Assembly: GCA_030430575.1 (NCBI GenBank)
Contig: JAUIKF010000035.1
Location: 1 to 64,000 of the forward strand
DNA: 64,000 nucleotides
Direction of reading: 5' to 3'
Origin: Bacteroidia bacterium
GTDB taxonomy: Bacteria > Bacteroidota > Bacteroidia > J057
Positions 50,643-59,211 of the stretch are shown here, piece after piece (within the stretch, counting starts at the first letter, position 1; each line of letters opens with the position of its first letter). A program made the position numbers and the translations under genes. The notes under the pieces were generated by a model. That model saw only the letters and a program-made list of their open reading frames with translations, was not told where the DNA came from and did not search any database.

Positions 50643-51890
50643 ATGAAAGCCAATTTTTTTTCTGCCCTTCTCCTTCCTTTTCTTTGCCTATCCATCCTTC
50701 AAGCTCAAGACACATTAAAAGTCATGCAGTACAACCTGCTTTATTATGGAGATTGCAGTGGGGTAAATGTTGCGGATAAGGACCGTTGGCTTAACAATAT
50801 TACCAGTACCTATCAGCCAGACATATTTACAGTTAATGAAATGCTGGACTTCATTGCCTATGCCAATCGTATTAAGCAGTTTGCGCTTACCTATGGCAAT
50901 ATGGAGTACACAGAATTTACCAATACGACAGGGTCAAATTTGGTAAATATGCTCTTTTACAATAAAGATAAATTGGGATATGTAGGGGTGAAAAAAATAG
51001 GGAATAGTCTTCGTGATATTAATGTCTACACTTTATACCATAAAGAAAGTGCTGCGAGCGGAGATACTGTTTTTGTTGATTGTATCGTGGCACACCTAAA
51101 AGCTGGAAGCAGTAGTGCTGATCAAACCCAACGAGAAGTGGCTGCTAGGTCAGTGGTGAACTGGATTCAGGCCCAAGGCCCTGATTATCACAATTACTTA
51201 ATGATGGGGGATTTTAACATTTACACGGCAAATGAAGCGGCATGGTTTGAGCTGGTTCGGAACCCTACAGCCCAATTTTTGAAAGACCCTACAGGCAAGC
51301 AAAATGGATGGGGGGCAAATACGCCAGAATTGTTGACTCAATCTCCATCCACTAGTCGATCAGACTGTGGGACATCAGGGGGATTGGATGATCGCTTTGA
51401 TTTTATTTTAACCAGCGAATCCATTCTTCAAGGAACGCAACGCATAAGGTATGTACCTGGTAGCTATCAGGCATTGGGAAATGATGGCCGGACAAGCTTC
51501 AACTCAAGCCTAAATTGTGTAAACAATACTTCTGTTCCTGACGCTGTGTGTGCAGATCTGATCCGGATGTCTGATCACCTACCTGTGGTGATGGAAATAA
51601 CGGTGGATAACAGTACGGGGTTGGATAGGCCAATTGTTGGTATTCCAGGCGTCAAACTGGAAATGACAACCATGCAAGGAAGTGAGTTGGAAATAGCAAT
51701 TTTAAGGGAAAAGCAAGAGCCGCTGAGGATAGACTTGGTTAATATCCAAGGACAAACCATTCCCTTGGCCCAAGATTTTAGGGATGGAAATGGGGTTTTC
51801 CCCATTTCCCATCTTGCGGAAGGGCTTTATTTACTTCGAATAAGTAATCAAGCGGGGAACATGATTTTCAAAAAATTGGTTAAAAAATAG
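50643..51890 (+). CDS. Secreted endonuclease/exonuclease/phosphatase-fold protein with T9SS type A domain
   Basis: A 415-residue exported enzyme. A signal peptide (MKANFFSALLLPFLCLSILQ and then AQ) is followed by an EEP fold with the expected residues: VMQYNLLYYG (Asn), TVNEM (Glu), MMGDFNIYT (Asp, Asn) and SDHLPVVM (Asp, His). The last 80 residues are a type A sorting domain. EEP enzymes include nucleases and phosphodiesterases; the substrate cannot be told here, but an extracellular nuclease for nutrient or biofilm DNA is plausible. The open frame has an upstream Met at 50625; I choose 50643 because it gives a normal signal peptide. Confidence 0.88.
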   Translation: MKANFFSALLLPFLCLSILQAQDTLKVMQYNLLYYGDCSGVNVADKDRWLNNITSTYQPDIFTVNEMLDFIAYANRIKQFALTYGNMEYTEFTNTTGSNLVNMLFYNKDKLGYVGVKKIGNSLRDINVYTLYHKESAASGDTVFVDCIVAHLKAGSSSADQTQREVAARSVVNWIQAQGPDYHNYLMMGDFNIYTANEAAWFELVRNPTAQFLKDPTGKQNGWGANTPELLTQSPSTSRSDCGTSGGLDDRFDFILTSESILQGTQRIRYVPGSYQALGNDGRTSFNSSLNCVNNTSVPDAVCADLIRMSDHLPVVMEITVDNSTGLDRPIVGIPGVKLEMTTMQGSELEIAILREKQEPLRIDLVNIQGQTIPLAQDFRDGNGVFPISHLAEGLYLLRISNQAGNMIFKKLVKK

Positions 51891-51893
51891 CCT

Positions 51894-51954
51894 GAGAATG
51901 ATTGAATAGTAAATGCTTATTCTACCATTCCCTCATCCTATCTCAATCATTCTC
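51894..51954. terminator. Inverted repeat between convergent genes
   Basis: GAGAATGATTGA (51894-51905) pairs exactly with TCAATCATTCTC (51943-51954) across the 64-base gap between the nuclease gene and the giant SBBP gene. It may be a bidirectional terminator, although the loop is long and T-runs are missing. Confidence 0.5.
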
Positions 51955-54900
51955 TTACCTGATCACCGTCACAGTTCCTGTGCGGTTATATGTCAATCCG
52001 TTTTCCCCGATTCCCTCAGCTACCCAGACATATACGCCTTCAGGAACATGCTGGCCTTTATATAAAGCATCCCAGCGAAAATCCTTATCATCCGATTCGT
52101 AGACTTTCATCCCCCATCGGCTGAAAATCCGGAAATTCAAAGATTGGATGCCATAATAGCCAACATAGAAGAAGTCGTTGAAGCCGTCATCATTTGGACT
52201 AAAAGCACTGGGAACATGCAAAGCGACATTTTCCAGCAAGACTTTGTTATAGGCAGTGTCTGCACAGCCTGTATTGCTATAGGCTATCAGCATGACAGTC
52301 CAATCTCCTGCAAATGGGAAGGTGTATAATGGATTCACTTCATCACTGGTTCCAGCACCGGTGCCAAAATCCCAAACATATCTATCAGCTCCTTGTGAAG
52401 CATTGGTAAATTGGACAGGTTGGGGTGCCCAACCTGATGCTGGATCATACACAAAGTCAGCTGTTGGATAGTCAAAAAAGACATCTACCGTGATAGAATC
52501 TGTCTCTCCTTCGCATGAGCCGATGAAGCTGGTAACATAATACGTAGTTGGCTCTACAGGAAGTACACCTATCGTTCTATTGGTATCACCGCTATTCCAG
52601 CGAACCCATTCACCGCCTATAGCAGTGAGTTCAATTTCTCCTCCAATACAGATAAAATTATCCCCTTCAATGTCCACGATAGGACGTTGGGTGATGTCTA
52701 TAGCTACAGTGGTGTCGTTTACACAGCCGTTAGCATCAGTGCCCGTGACAAGGTAGAGGGTAGGTACATCTGGTTTGGCGATGGGGTCTGGAACATCGAA
52801 GGCAGAGAGGGATGGGTCAAATTGCCACGTGTAGCGAACACCTCCTGTAGCAATTAATTGGATGGAATCCCCTTCACAAATGGTCGTTTGAGGACTTGCA
52901 ATAATGGTCGGCAAGGAGTTGACCAATACTTCTACAGAATCGTCCTTATGACAGCCATTTGTGTCTGTGACAGTGACATAGAAAATCGTCGTATTGGGGG
53001 GCGTAGCGAGTGGGGTGATTTTGGTAGGGTCGTCCACAAAGTCAGATGGTGACCATAAAAAGTCAATCCCTCCAGAAGCTTGGAGAACGGTAGAGAATCC
53101 AACACATACTGTATCATCTACGCCTGCATCTGCAGGAGGGAGCTGATGAATGAGTACTTCGACTCCTTTTTCACTGATACATCCATCCTGGCTGGTAGCG
53201 CGCACAATATATGTAGTATCTAAAGTAGGCCATACGAGTGGACTGGCAGCATTGGGGTTATCCATATTGTAGGCTGGGCGCCATTCAAACCGAACTCCAT
53301 TGGTCGTTCGCATCAGGATGGTATCCCCTATACATAGGGATGTATCTTCCAAGGTATATACTTCAAATACTTCAATCGTCGTTGAATCCTTTTCTTCACA
53401 CCCACGGGCATTGACAGCCGTAATGACATAGGTAGTGGTTGTATCAGGACTGGCTACAGGTGCCAAAATATTGGGGTTATTGATGGTATTGGCGGGAGTC
53501 CATGAGAAACTCACTCCATTGGAATGGCTTGCAAAGAGGCGCGCAGATATGCCTTCACATATGACCGTGTCTGGACGCGCATTGACAATCAAGCTTCGGT
53601 CTATGGAAACCTTTATTGTGTCGATGGCTCGACAGCCGTTTGAATCAGTTACCTGGACTCTGTAAGAGAAATCATTTGTGGGGAAGACAATTGCTGATGT
53701 ACTGTCCCGGTTCAAAATATTGGAGTTGGGCTGCCATTGGTATTTGACCACACCCCCAGAGCCAACGGCTGATATGGCCACGCTGTCTCCCTTGCAGATA
53801 ATTTCATCTGGTCCGGTCGCAACAGTTGGAGGAGGGTACACGATGATATCAGCGTAGGTGGTATCGCGAATATTGCAAGAGGCAGAATCTTCAATGATTA
53901 GCTGGACCTTCCAGGTGCCAGGGGTTCTGAAGATATGCTTGGGCTCAAACTGGCTGGAAGCTCCACCATCTCCAAAGTCCCAGAAATATTTGGTTCCTGG
54001 AGTTGTAATACTCCGGTTGTCAAAATTGACAGTCAATGGAGCACACCCTGTAAATAGAAGGGGGCGATTGACAATATCAAGGGGGCGGAACTGCGCTTCA
54101 ATACCAGAAAGATCAAGACTGATCTTAAATGCTGCAAGGTTACAATTGCCGCTATTATTGGTGTTGCTGACGACCCCAGGAGTCGTTGGGAAAGTAGAGA
54201 AGCCGCCGCATCCTGCACATACAGCATGATAGACAATCCCCTCTCGGTCAAATCGACAAGTGCCGCCATCCACGTGCTCGCCTGACCCTCCTGCATTATT
54301 TCCTCCCAAATATGTCGCATATAGCAATCCACGGGCGTCTCGCTCTAATACAATGATATAAAAATCACTTCCATCAGTATTTCTTTGCAAAGCATCAGCT
54401 GTAGTGACCATCCCACTGGTGGAGCCACTATAGTTGGTTGATCCCCCCCATCCAGCTACATAGACATTTTCACATCGGTCTACGAGGAAAGCAGTCGGGG
54501 ATATATTGGGCGTAGAAGCATTCGGAGAACCAAAAGTAGTGGAATAAATAATGCTGCTTAAGTCATTGGTGAGTTTAGTGATAAATTGCCGTGAGTTTAC
54601 ATTACTATAAACTGTGCCAATAACGGGATAAGTCCCTTGTGTTTGGCCTGTGATATAGACGTTAAAGTCATCATCTAATTCTAGGAAATAAGATTGATCA
54701 TAGGAGTTGGTCCCAATGTAGGTAGCATTGAGCAAGTTGCGCCCATTGCTGCTAATCTTCGCCACATAACCATCCACTGTACCGCCAATATAATTCCTAT
54801 TCAAAGCCCCTGTCGAGGTATTCAAATTTCGACTGGTTGTCCCACCTGTGACGTAGACATTGTATGAATTATCTAGTTTAAGACCATAGGCAGCGTCAAG

Positions 54901-56388
54901 CCCAGAGCCTCCAAAGAATGATGCCCAGGTGACAGCTGAGAGGTCGCTCGTCATTTTGACCACCAGACCATCCTGTGATCCCCCAAAAAACGGCTGAAAA
55001 GAGTTCGCATTCACGGGGAAATTATTGGATTTGGTGCATGCAGCTATGTAGACATTCCCCAAATCATCGAGGATGATTTCCCCTCTTGCATCATCCCCAT
55101 AATTGGCTTGTAGAGCCGTAGGGGGCAATCCACTATTGAAATAATTACCGTTTTCCCCATCACTTCCCGTTCCCCCAAGGTAGGTACATGCAAGCATATT
55201 GGCACCCGTGGAGTCTAGTTTCGCGACAAAGATGTCCCAATCGTTATTATATTGAGGGTCATAGGAGTTGCTCGTTACAGGAAAATTATTTGATTGGGTT
55301 CGCCCATAAATATATAATTCCCCTTGGTTATTCACTACTAAACTCTGAGGCTGGTCAAGGCTATTTCCCCCTAGGTAAGTAGAATACTCCCTCAGATTTC
55401 CTGTGGAATTGAACTTTGTAATAGTAGCCTCGGTTCCACCTCCCCTAAATATCCGCTGGAAGGCACCTGCGGTCACAGGGTAGGAGGTCGATCCTCCACC
55501 CAGGGCAAAGATGATTCCTCCTGCATAGAGGTTGCCCGCTGTATCATATGTGGCAGTAAACCCCCAATTATCACCAAAAGCGCCTGTATAGGTAGAAAAT
55601 ATCAGACTAGGGTCGATGATCAATTCTCGATCTTTTCTATATCCCTCTGGGAACTCAAAGGTGACAACACTGTCAGTCAGAACATATCGGCAAGGGACAT
55701 CAAGGCGTACCCCATTTACTTCTTGATAGGCATATGGCGCTTCTTCAATAACGGTACGGATAGAGGTTTTGACAATAAGGTCACCATCTCGTAGATATAA
55801 TTCATCCGCTCCTTGGTATCCCAATTGAATCATCGATGGATCTCCACCGGGTTTGACGATCATGTCATATTTAGCCTCATCCCCATTTCCATACATGCGG
55901 AAGTCAATGTTGGGGTACAGCTTCTCATAAGTTAGCTGGCTATAAAGGGGGACCTTGCCAGCCCATTTGCTCTGATCATTCCCCAGAAAATAATTATGGT
56001 AATCGTGTGCTTTTTTTGCAGGAATAATGGAAGGGGACTCATTGGCTCCCAGAAAATCCACTTTAAGGACGTGTCCGTTGATTTTGGCATTAGGGTTTTT
56101 GGCTAGAATATCCCCGCCAAAAGCTCTTTTGGGATGCAAATGCGCCTGGGGGGGCAACTCGTAGAAGGCGTAAGTAAGACCTCCTTCTTTCATCAAGATA
56201 TCTCCGCCATTCAAGTGGATAAGGTACTCAATATCAGCATCCCACTGCCCCTTGTTTTTTATAAATCGCAAGGCGCTTTCAGCGGGTTCAGTCTCCTCCA
56301 TTTTCTTTTCCTTGTCTTGATTGGCAATAAGCACAGAAAATCCAACGGCAATTGCGAAAAGAATAAATAACAAATATCGATTTTTCAT
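51955..56388 (-). CDS. Giant SBBP beta-propeller / PKD surface protein with T9SS type B sorting domain
   Basis: A 1477-residue protein. A hydrophobic N-terminus (1-23) is followed by a domain starting NKGQWDADIEYLIHLNGGDI that is common in front of SBBP proteins. SBBP beta-propeller repeats come next (about 265-760, units of STYLGGN...D...Y..G.T type), then a PKD unit with YFWDFGDGGASS, several Ig-like units with a CxGD/CEGD start, and a second PKD unit (YVWDFGTGAG). The end is an intact type B sorting domain (HVPSAFSPNDDGFNDFF, SRWGMKVYES, then GVYVWVAEG). It is probably exported through T9SS to the cell surface as an adhesive or structural protein. Two TATCTTTC elements lie upstream. Confidence 0.92.
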   Translation of the reverse strand: MKNRYLLFILFAIAVGFSVLIANQDKEKKMEETEPAESALRFIKNKGQWDADIEYLIHLNGGDILMKEGGLTYAFYELPPQAHLHPKRAFGGDILAKNPNAKINGHVLKVDFLGANESPSIIPAKKAHDYHNYFLGNDQSKWAGKVPLYSQLTYEKLYPNIDFRMYGNGDEAKYDMIVKPGGDPSMIQLGYQGADELYLRDGDLIVKTSIRTVIEEAPYAYQEVNGVRLDVPCRYVLTDSVVTFEFPEGYRKDRELIIDPSLIFSTYTGAFGDNWGFTATYDTAGNLYAGGIIFALGGGSTSYPVTAGAFQRIFRGGGTEATITKFNSTGNLREYSTYLGGNSLDQPQSLVVNNQGELYIYGRTQSNNFPVTSNSYDPQYNNDWDIFVAKLDSTGANMLACTYLGGTGSDGENGNYFNSGLPPTALQANYGDDARGEIILDDLGNVYIAACTKSNNFPVNANSFQPFFGGSQDGLVVKMTSDLSAVTWASFFGGSGLDAAYGLKLDNSYNVYVTGGTTSRNLNTSTGALNRNYIGGTVDGYVAKISSNGRNLLNATYIGTNSYDQSYFLELDDDFNVYITGQTQGTYPVIGTVYSNVNSRQFITKLTNDLSSIIYSTTFGSPNASTPNISPTAFLVDRCENVYVAGWGGSTNYSGSTSGMVTTADALQRNTDGSDFYIIVLERDARGLLYATYLGGNNAGGSGEHVDGGTCRFDREGIVYHAVCAGCGGFSTFPTTPGVVSNTNNSGNCNLAAFKISLDLSGIEAQFRPLDIVNRPLLFTGCAPLTVNFDNRSITTPGTKYFWDFGDGGASSQFEPKHIFRTPGTWKVQLIIEDSASCNIRDTTYADIIVYPPPTVATGPDEIICKGDSVAISAVGSGGVVKYQWQPNSNILNRDSTSAIVFPTNDFSYRVQVTDSNGCRAIDTIKVSIDRSLIVNARPDTVICEGISARLFASHSNGVSFSWTPANTINNPNILAPVASPDTTTTYVITAVNARGCEEKDSTTIEVFEVYTLEDTSLCIGDTILMRTTNGVRFEWRPAYNMDNPNAASPLVWPTLDTTYIVRATSQDGCISEKGVEVLIHQLPPADAGVDDTVCVGFSTVLQASGGIDFLWSPSDFVDDPTKITPLATPPNTTIFYVTVTDTNGCHKDDSVEVLVNSLPTIIASPQTTICEGDSIQLIATGGVRYTWQFDPSLSAFDVPDPIAKPDVPTLYLVTGTDANGCVNDTTVAIDITQRPIVDIEGDNFICIGGEIELTAIGGEWVRWNSGDTNRTIGVLPVEPTTYYVTSFIGSCEGETDSITVDVFFDYPTADFVYDPASGWAPQPVQFTNASQGADRYVWDFGTGAGTSDEVNPLYTFPFAGDWTVMLIAYSNTGCADTAYNKVLLENVALHVPSAFSPNDDGFNDFFYVGYYGIQSLNFRIFSRWGMKVYESDDKDFRWDALYKGQHVPEGVYVWVAEGIGENGLTYNRTGTVTVIR

Positions 56389-56696
56389 AGGGAGCTAGTT
56401 CTGGAATATGTTCTTTAACTAACGAAAAGTTTATTTCTAGTGTACCGAAAGATATCGAAAAATAGTCAAAACGGAACTTGGGCTGTCCAACTTTAAGCTT
56501 CAACGGTCATTGCATCGAAAGATACTTTAATTTCTCTTTTGAAATCGTCGTAAGGAGGACGGAATTTATTTGTGTCAAGAATCAATAGTTGAAAGATGCT
56601 ACCTGTTTCCCAAAGACATTTAACCGATTGCTTTCCCCTATTGTTATTTGTTAAGGTCCTTCTTCACACTTCCCTTTTTTCTTATTAGTTTTCGGC
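56389..56696. other. Divergent intergenic region before the DtxR regulator gene
   Basis: A 308-bp stretch without a gene. On the minus strand TATCTTTCG occurs twice (56446-56454 and 56516-56524), a near match to the -7 consensus TAnnTTTG, which may mark promoters for the SBBP gene. A metal-regulator operator might also be here, but I see no clear palindrome. Confidence 0.45.
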
Positions 56697-57368
56697 ATGA
56701 AACGCCATACAGAGACTGAGGAAAATTACCTGAAAGCTGTTTATCGATTTAGCCAAAAGCTCACAAGTGAGAAGGAATTTGTCAATACCAATACCATTGC
56801 CAACTATTTAGACACCAGCCCTGCTTCCGTGACAGATATGTTTAAGCGACTAAAGGGCAAAAAACTAGTGACTTACCAGAGCTATAAAGGTGTACGCCTC
56901 ACCTCGCTGGGAGAAAAAGTCGCTCTTAATACGATCCGCAAACATAGGCTTTGGGAGGTGTTTTTAGTGGAAAAATTGAATTTCTCTTGGGATAATGTAC
57001 ATGAGATGGCTGAGCAGTTGGAGCATGTAGATTCTGTGGAACTGATCCGAGCGCTCGACAAATTTTTGGGGTATCCCAAATTTGATCCCCATGGGGACCC
57101 CATTCCTTCAGAGGATGGAGAGATGCAAAAGCGTAAAACGCATTTGCTCTCGGAAGTGGCCGCAGGCACTGAAGTCTCCATTGTAGGCGTGACCTTCTCA
57201 GGTCCCGATTTCCTTCAATACCTAGATCAGCTTCAACTCAATATCGGCCAGCGCATCAAGGTAGTTGAAAAACTGCCATACGATCGCTCTCTTCGGCTTC
57301 AATTGGACAAGATGACCATCGTCCTCAACGGCAACATCGCCGATCAATTGGTGGTCATGGAAGGGTGA
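56697..57368 (+). CDS. DtxR/MntR-family metal-dependent transcriptional regulator
   Basis: A 223-residue protein. The winged helix (about 1-70: TETEENYLKAVYRFSQKL ... SPASVTDMFKRLKGKKLV) is followed by the dimerisation and metal-binding domain (RKHRLWEVFLVEKLNFSWDN, HEMAEQLEHVDS, FDPHGDPIPSEDG) with His and Glu residues of the metal site. A FeoA-like SH3 domain (about 150-222) ends the protein. Such proteins repress metal uptake genes when iron or manganese is plentiful. No metal transporter gene lies next to it in this window. It is followed at once by a palindrome. Confidence 0.93.
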   Translation: MKRHTETEENYLKAVYRFSQKLTSEKEFVNTNTIANYLDTSPASVTDMFKRLKGKKLVTYQSYKGVRLTSLGEKVALNTIRKHRLWEVFLVEKLNFSWDNVHEMAEQLEHVDSVELIRALDKFLGYPKFDPHGDPIPSEDGEMQKRKTHLLSEVAAGTEVSIVGVTFSGPDFLQYLDQLQLNIGQRIKVVEKLPYDRSLRLQLDKMTIVLNGNIADQLVVMEG

Positions 57369-57370
57369 GA

Positions 57371-57424
57371 CCGTTTCCCGTAGGTAAGGTCACGAGATCT
57401 CGTGACCCTACCTACGGGAAACGG
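57371..57424. repeat. 54-bp near-perfect palindrome
   Basis: Arms of 27 bases starting CCGTTTCCCGTAGG are complementary except at one position; the centre is GTCACGAGATCTCGTGAC. It begins 3 bases after the DtxR stop, so it may act as its terminator, although no T-run follows. The core resembles that of the palindrome at 11844-11901. Confidence 0.88.
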
Positions 57425-57458
57425 CGGGATCGTTCGTCGCAAAGCTCCTCACTGTGAG

Positions 57459-57480
57459 ACTTGTGCTGAGCCTGTCGAAG
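57459..57480. repeat. CTTCGACA-CTCAG-ACAAG element (copy 2)
   Basis: On the minus strand CTTCGACAGGCTCAGCACAA followed by G differs from the element at 27896-27917 at only three positions. It lies in the gap between the DtxR and thioesterase genes. The function is unknown. Confidence 0.6.
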
Positions 57481-57557
57481 TACCGCTCGATTCGAAGACT
57501 CATCTCGCTGTGAGACAAGAGATTTAATTTTAGACAAACTGATTGAACTTGCACTTT

Positions 57558-57585
57558 CCCTAAACCCTAAACCCTAAACCCTAAA
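57558..57585 (+). repeat. Four tandem CCCTAAA heptamers
   Basis: Exact tandem repeat, 11 bases before the start of the thioesterase gene. It is the simplest form of the A/C-rich pre-gene repeats in this window, and happens to match the plant-type telomere repeat. Confidence 0.9.
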
Positions 57586-57596
57586 CTTTCCTCCCC

Positions 57597-57986
57597 ATGC
57601 TTACCCCTTTCCAACCTGGCGACCAGAAAACCTATACAGTGACTGTCACGGAAGACAAATTGGCGCGGTTTGACGCTGGACTGGTGCATCCGCTGTATAG
57701 TACCTTTGCTTTGGGGAAAGATGCTGAATGGGCATGCCGGTTGTTTGTATTGGAAATGAAGGAAGAAGGAGAGGAGGGGATAGGAGGTTATCTATCAGTA
57801 GAGCATATTTCACCTGCCCCTTTAGGGAATCAAGTGACGATTACAGCAACTTTGGAAAAAGTAGTCAAAAATGAAATCATTTGTACCTATGAAGCACACG
57901 TGGGAGATCGATTGATTGCAAAAGGCCGCCAAATTCAAAAAATCATCAACAAGCAGCGGTTTGATGCGTATATAGCTTCTCTTTGA
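57597..57986 (+). CDS. Hot-dog-fold thioesterase, FlK (fluoroacetyl-CoA thioesterase)-like family
   Basis: A 129-residue cytoplasmic protein. The pattern HPLYSTFALGKDAEWACRLF, then GGYLSVEHISPAPLGNQVTI and IAKGRQIQKIINKQRFDAY follows the FlK hot-dog layout. Family members hydrolyse acyl-CoA thioesters; the fluoroacetate activity is known only for special members, so a general small acyl-CoA thioesterase is more likely here. It lies before smpB with a 90-base gap of AATGATAR repeats. Confidence 0.8.
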   Translation: MLTPFQPGDQKTYTVTVTEDKLARFDAGLVHPLYSTFALGKDAEWACRLFVLEMKEEGEEGIGGYLSVEHISPAPLGNQVTITATLEKVVKNEIICTYEAHVGDRLIAKGRQIQKIINKQRFDAYIASL

Positions 57987-57990
57987 AGAG

Positions 57991-58030
57991 AATGATAGAA
58001 TGATAAAATGATAAAATGATAGAATGAATT
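57991..58030. repeat. Tandem AATGATAR octamers before smpB
   Basis: Four to five copies of the 8-base unit AATGATAG/AATGATAA, just after the thioesterase stop codon. Confidence 0.85.
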
Positions 58031-58076
58031 GATGTGGAGGGTAAGATGAACTTTTTCAATTTTAGCAAATAAATAC

Positions 58077-58544
58077 ATGGCGGATAAAGGAAGAAATACA
58101 ACCGTAATTTCCAATCGCAAAGCGCGATTTGAATACCATATTATGGAAGAATTTGAGGTGGGGATGGTATTGCAAGGCACTGAAGTGAAGTCCCTTCGCA
58201 ATGGCAAGGCCAGCATGCAGGAAGCATATTGCTCCATCGACAATGAAGAAGAGCTTTATGTAGAAGCACTCAATATTGCAGAATACGACAAAGGAAATAT
58301 CTTCAATCACCAGCCAAAGCGCAGGCGCAAATTGCTGATGAAAAAAGCGCAAATCCGAAAACTGAAGCGTAAATTGGATGAAAAAGGACTTACCTTGATT
58401 CCACTAAAACTTTTCTTCAACGAACGGAATTACGCTAAACTCATCATCGCTTTAGCCAAAGGTAAACGCCTCTACGACAAACGCGATGACATCAAAGAAC
58501 GCGACAATAAGCGCGACCTGCAACGCGTCATGAAAGACTACTGA
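58077..58544 (+). CDS. smpB: SsrA-binding protein SmpB
   Basis: A 155-residue RNA-binding protein that brings tmRNA to stalled ribosomes in trans-translation. VISNRKARFEYHIMEEFEVG, LQGTEVKSLRNGKASMQEAY and the C-terminal KGKRLYDKRDDIKERDNKR are the conserved family segments. Length is usual. The ssrA tmRNA gene is not in this window. The stop codon overlaps the start of the next gene (TGATG), which suggests translational coupling. Confidence 0.97.
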   Translation: MADKGRNTTVISNRKARFEYHIMEEFEVGMVLQGTEVKSLRNGKASMQEAYCSIDNEEELYVEALNIAEYDKGNIFNHQPKRRRKLLMKKAQIRKLKRKLDEKGLTLIPLKLFFNERNYAKLIIALAKGKRLYDKRDDIKERDNKRDLQRVMKDY

Positions 58545-59143
58545 TGATATATGTATATGTCATAATACCGATTGTAGTGTTGGCCATTGCTATATGGTAT
58601 GGCGTGCGGATATTCGTGAGCCGTGCCAAAAAGCAAATGTATGAGGCATTTGCGGCTTCTCATGACCTCAAGTTGGGCGCCTATGAAGCTGGAGCCTACA
58701 AAATGGTGGGTCACTATAAATCATACCCCATTTCCCTACAATCATTTCATGCTGAACCTGATGAAGTCCTTGGGAAAAAAGTCAGGCTGTCCATGCCGAT
58801 GACCAATCCCAACCTGATGTATTTTCGCGTAGAAAAAGGGCTTTCAAAGGCATCTTGGGGGAAATTATTTGAACAGGAAGGGGCTATTCATATCTCTCAT
58901 GAATTGGGAGAGGCACTGACGATCTATGCCTCCGACCAGCTTTTCAGTGGAATCATTCTCTCAGAAGCAATGAAAAAGCGCATTCAAATGGTTTTTTATT
59001 CGTGGGATTGGGGCATGGTGTATATCATGGGAGATGAACTGGGCGCCATTTTTCCAGAAGTGCTGAGCGGAGAGGATGGCTGGAAAATGACGGAGGCCTT
59101 TATGGGAATATTGGTTCAGGTCAAAGATGAGTTGAATAACTAG
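58544..59143 (+). CDS. Membrane-anchored protein of unknown function
   Basis: A 199-residue protein with one N-terminal membrane helix (about 1-22, VYVIIPIVVLAIAIWYGV), a short basic stretch (SRAKKQMYEAFAASHDLKLG) and a soluble rest without recognised motifs. The soluble part alternates beta strands and helices and could face the cytoplasm. Its start overlaps the smpB stop by one base, so the two are probably translated together. The family is unknown to me. Confidence 0.8.
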   Translation: MIYVYVIIPIVVLAIAIWYGVRIFVSRAKKQMYEAFAASHDLKLGAYEAGAYKMVGHYKSYPISLQSFHAEPDEVLGKKVRLSMPMTNPNLMYFRVEKGLSKASWGKLFEQEGAIHISHELGEALTIYASDQLFSGIILSEAMKKRIQMVFYSWDWGMVYIMGDELGAIFPEVLSGEDGWKMTEAFMGILVQVKDELNN

Positions 59144-59183
59144 GGCACGATTCAAAAATACCGAGTTATTTTTAAATCATGCC
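59144..59183. terminator. Bidirectional terminator-like hairpin
   Basis: A stem of about 17 bases with two mismatches (GGCACGATTCAAAAATA against TATTTTTAAATCATGCC) and loop CCGAGT. It lies between the convergent genes ending at 59143 and 59212. Confidence 0.65.
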
Positions 59184-59211
59184 TCAAGGCTTTCAGCTAT
59201 TATTTTCATTG

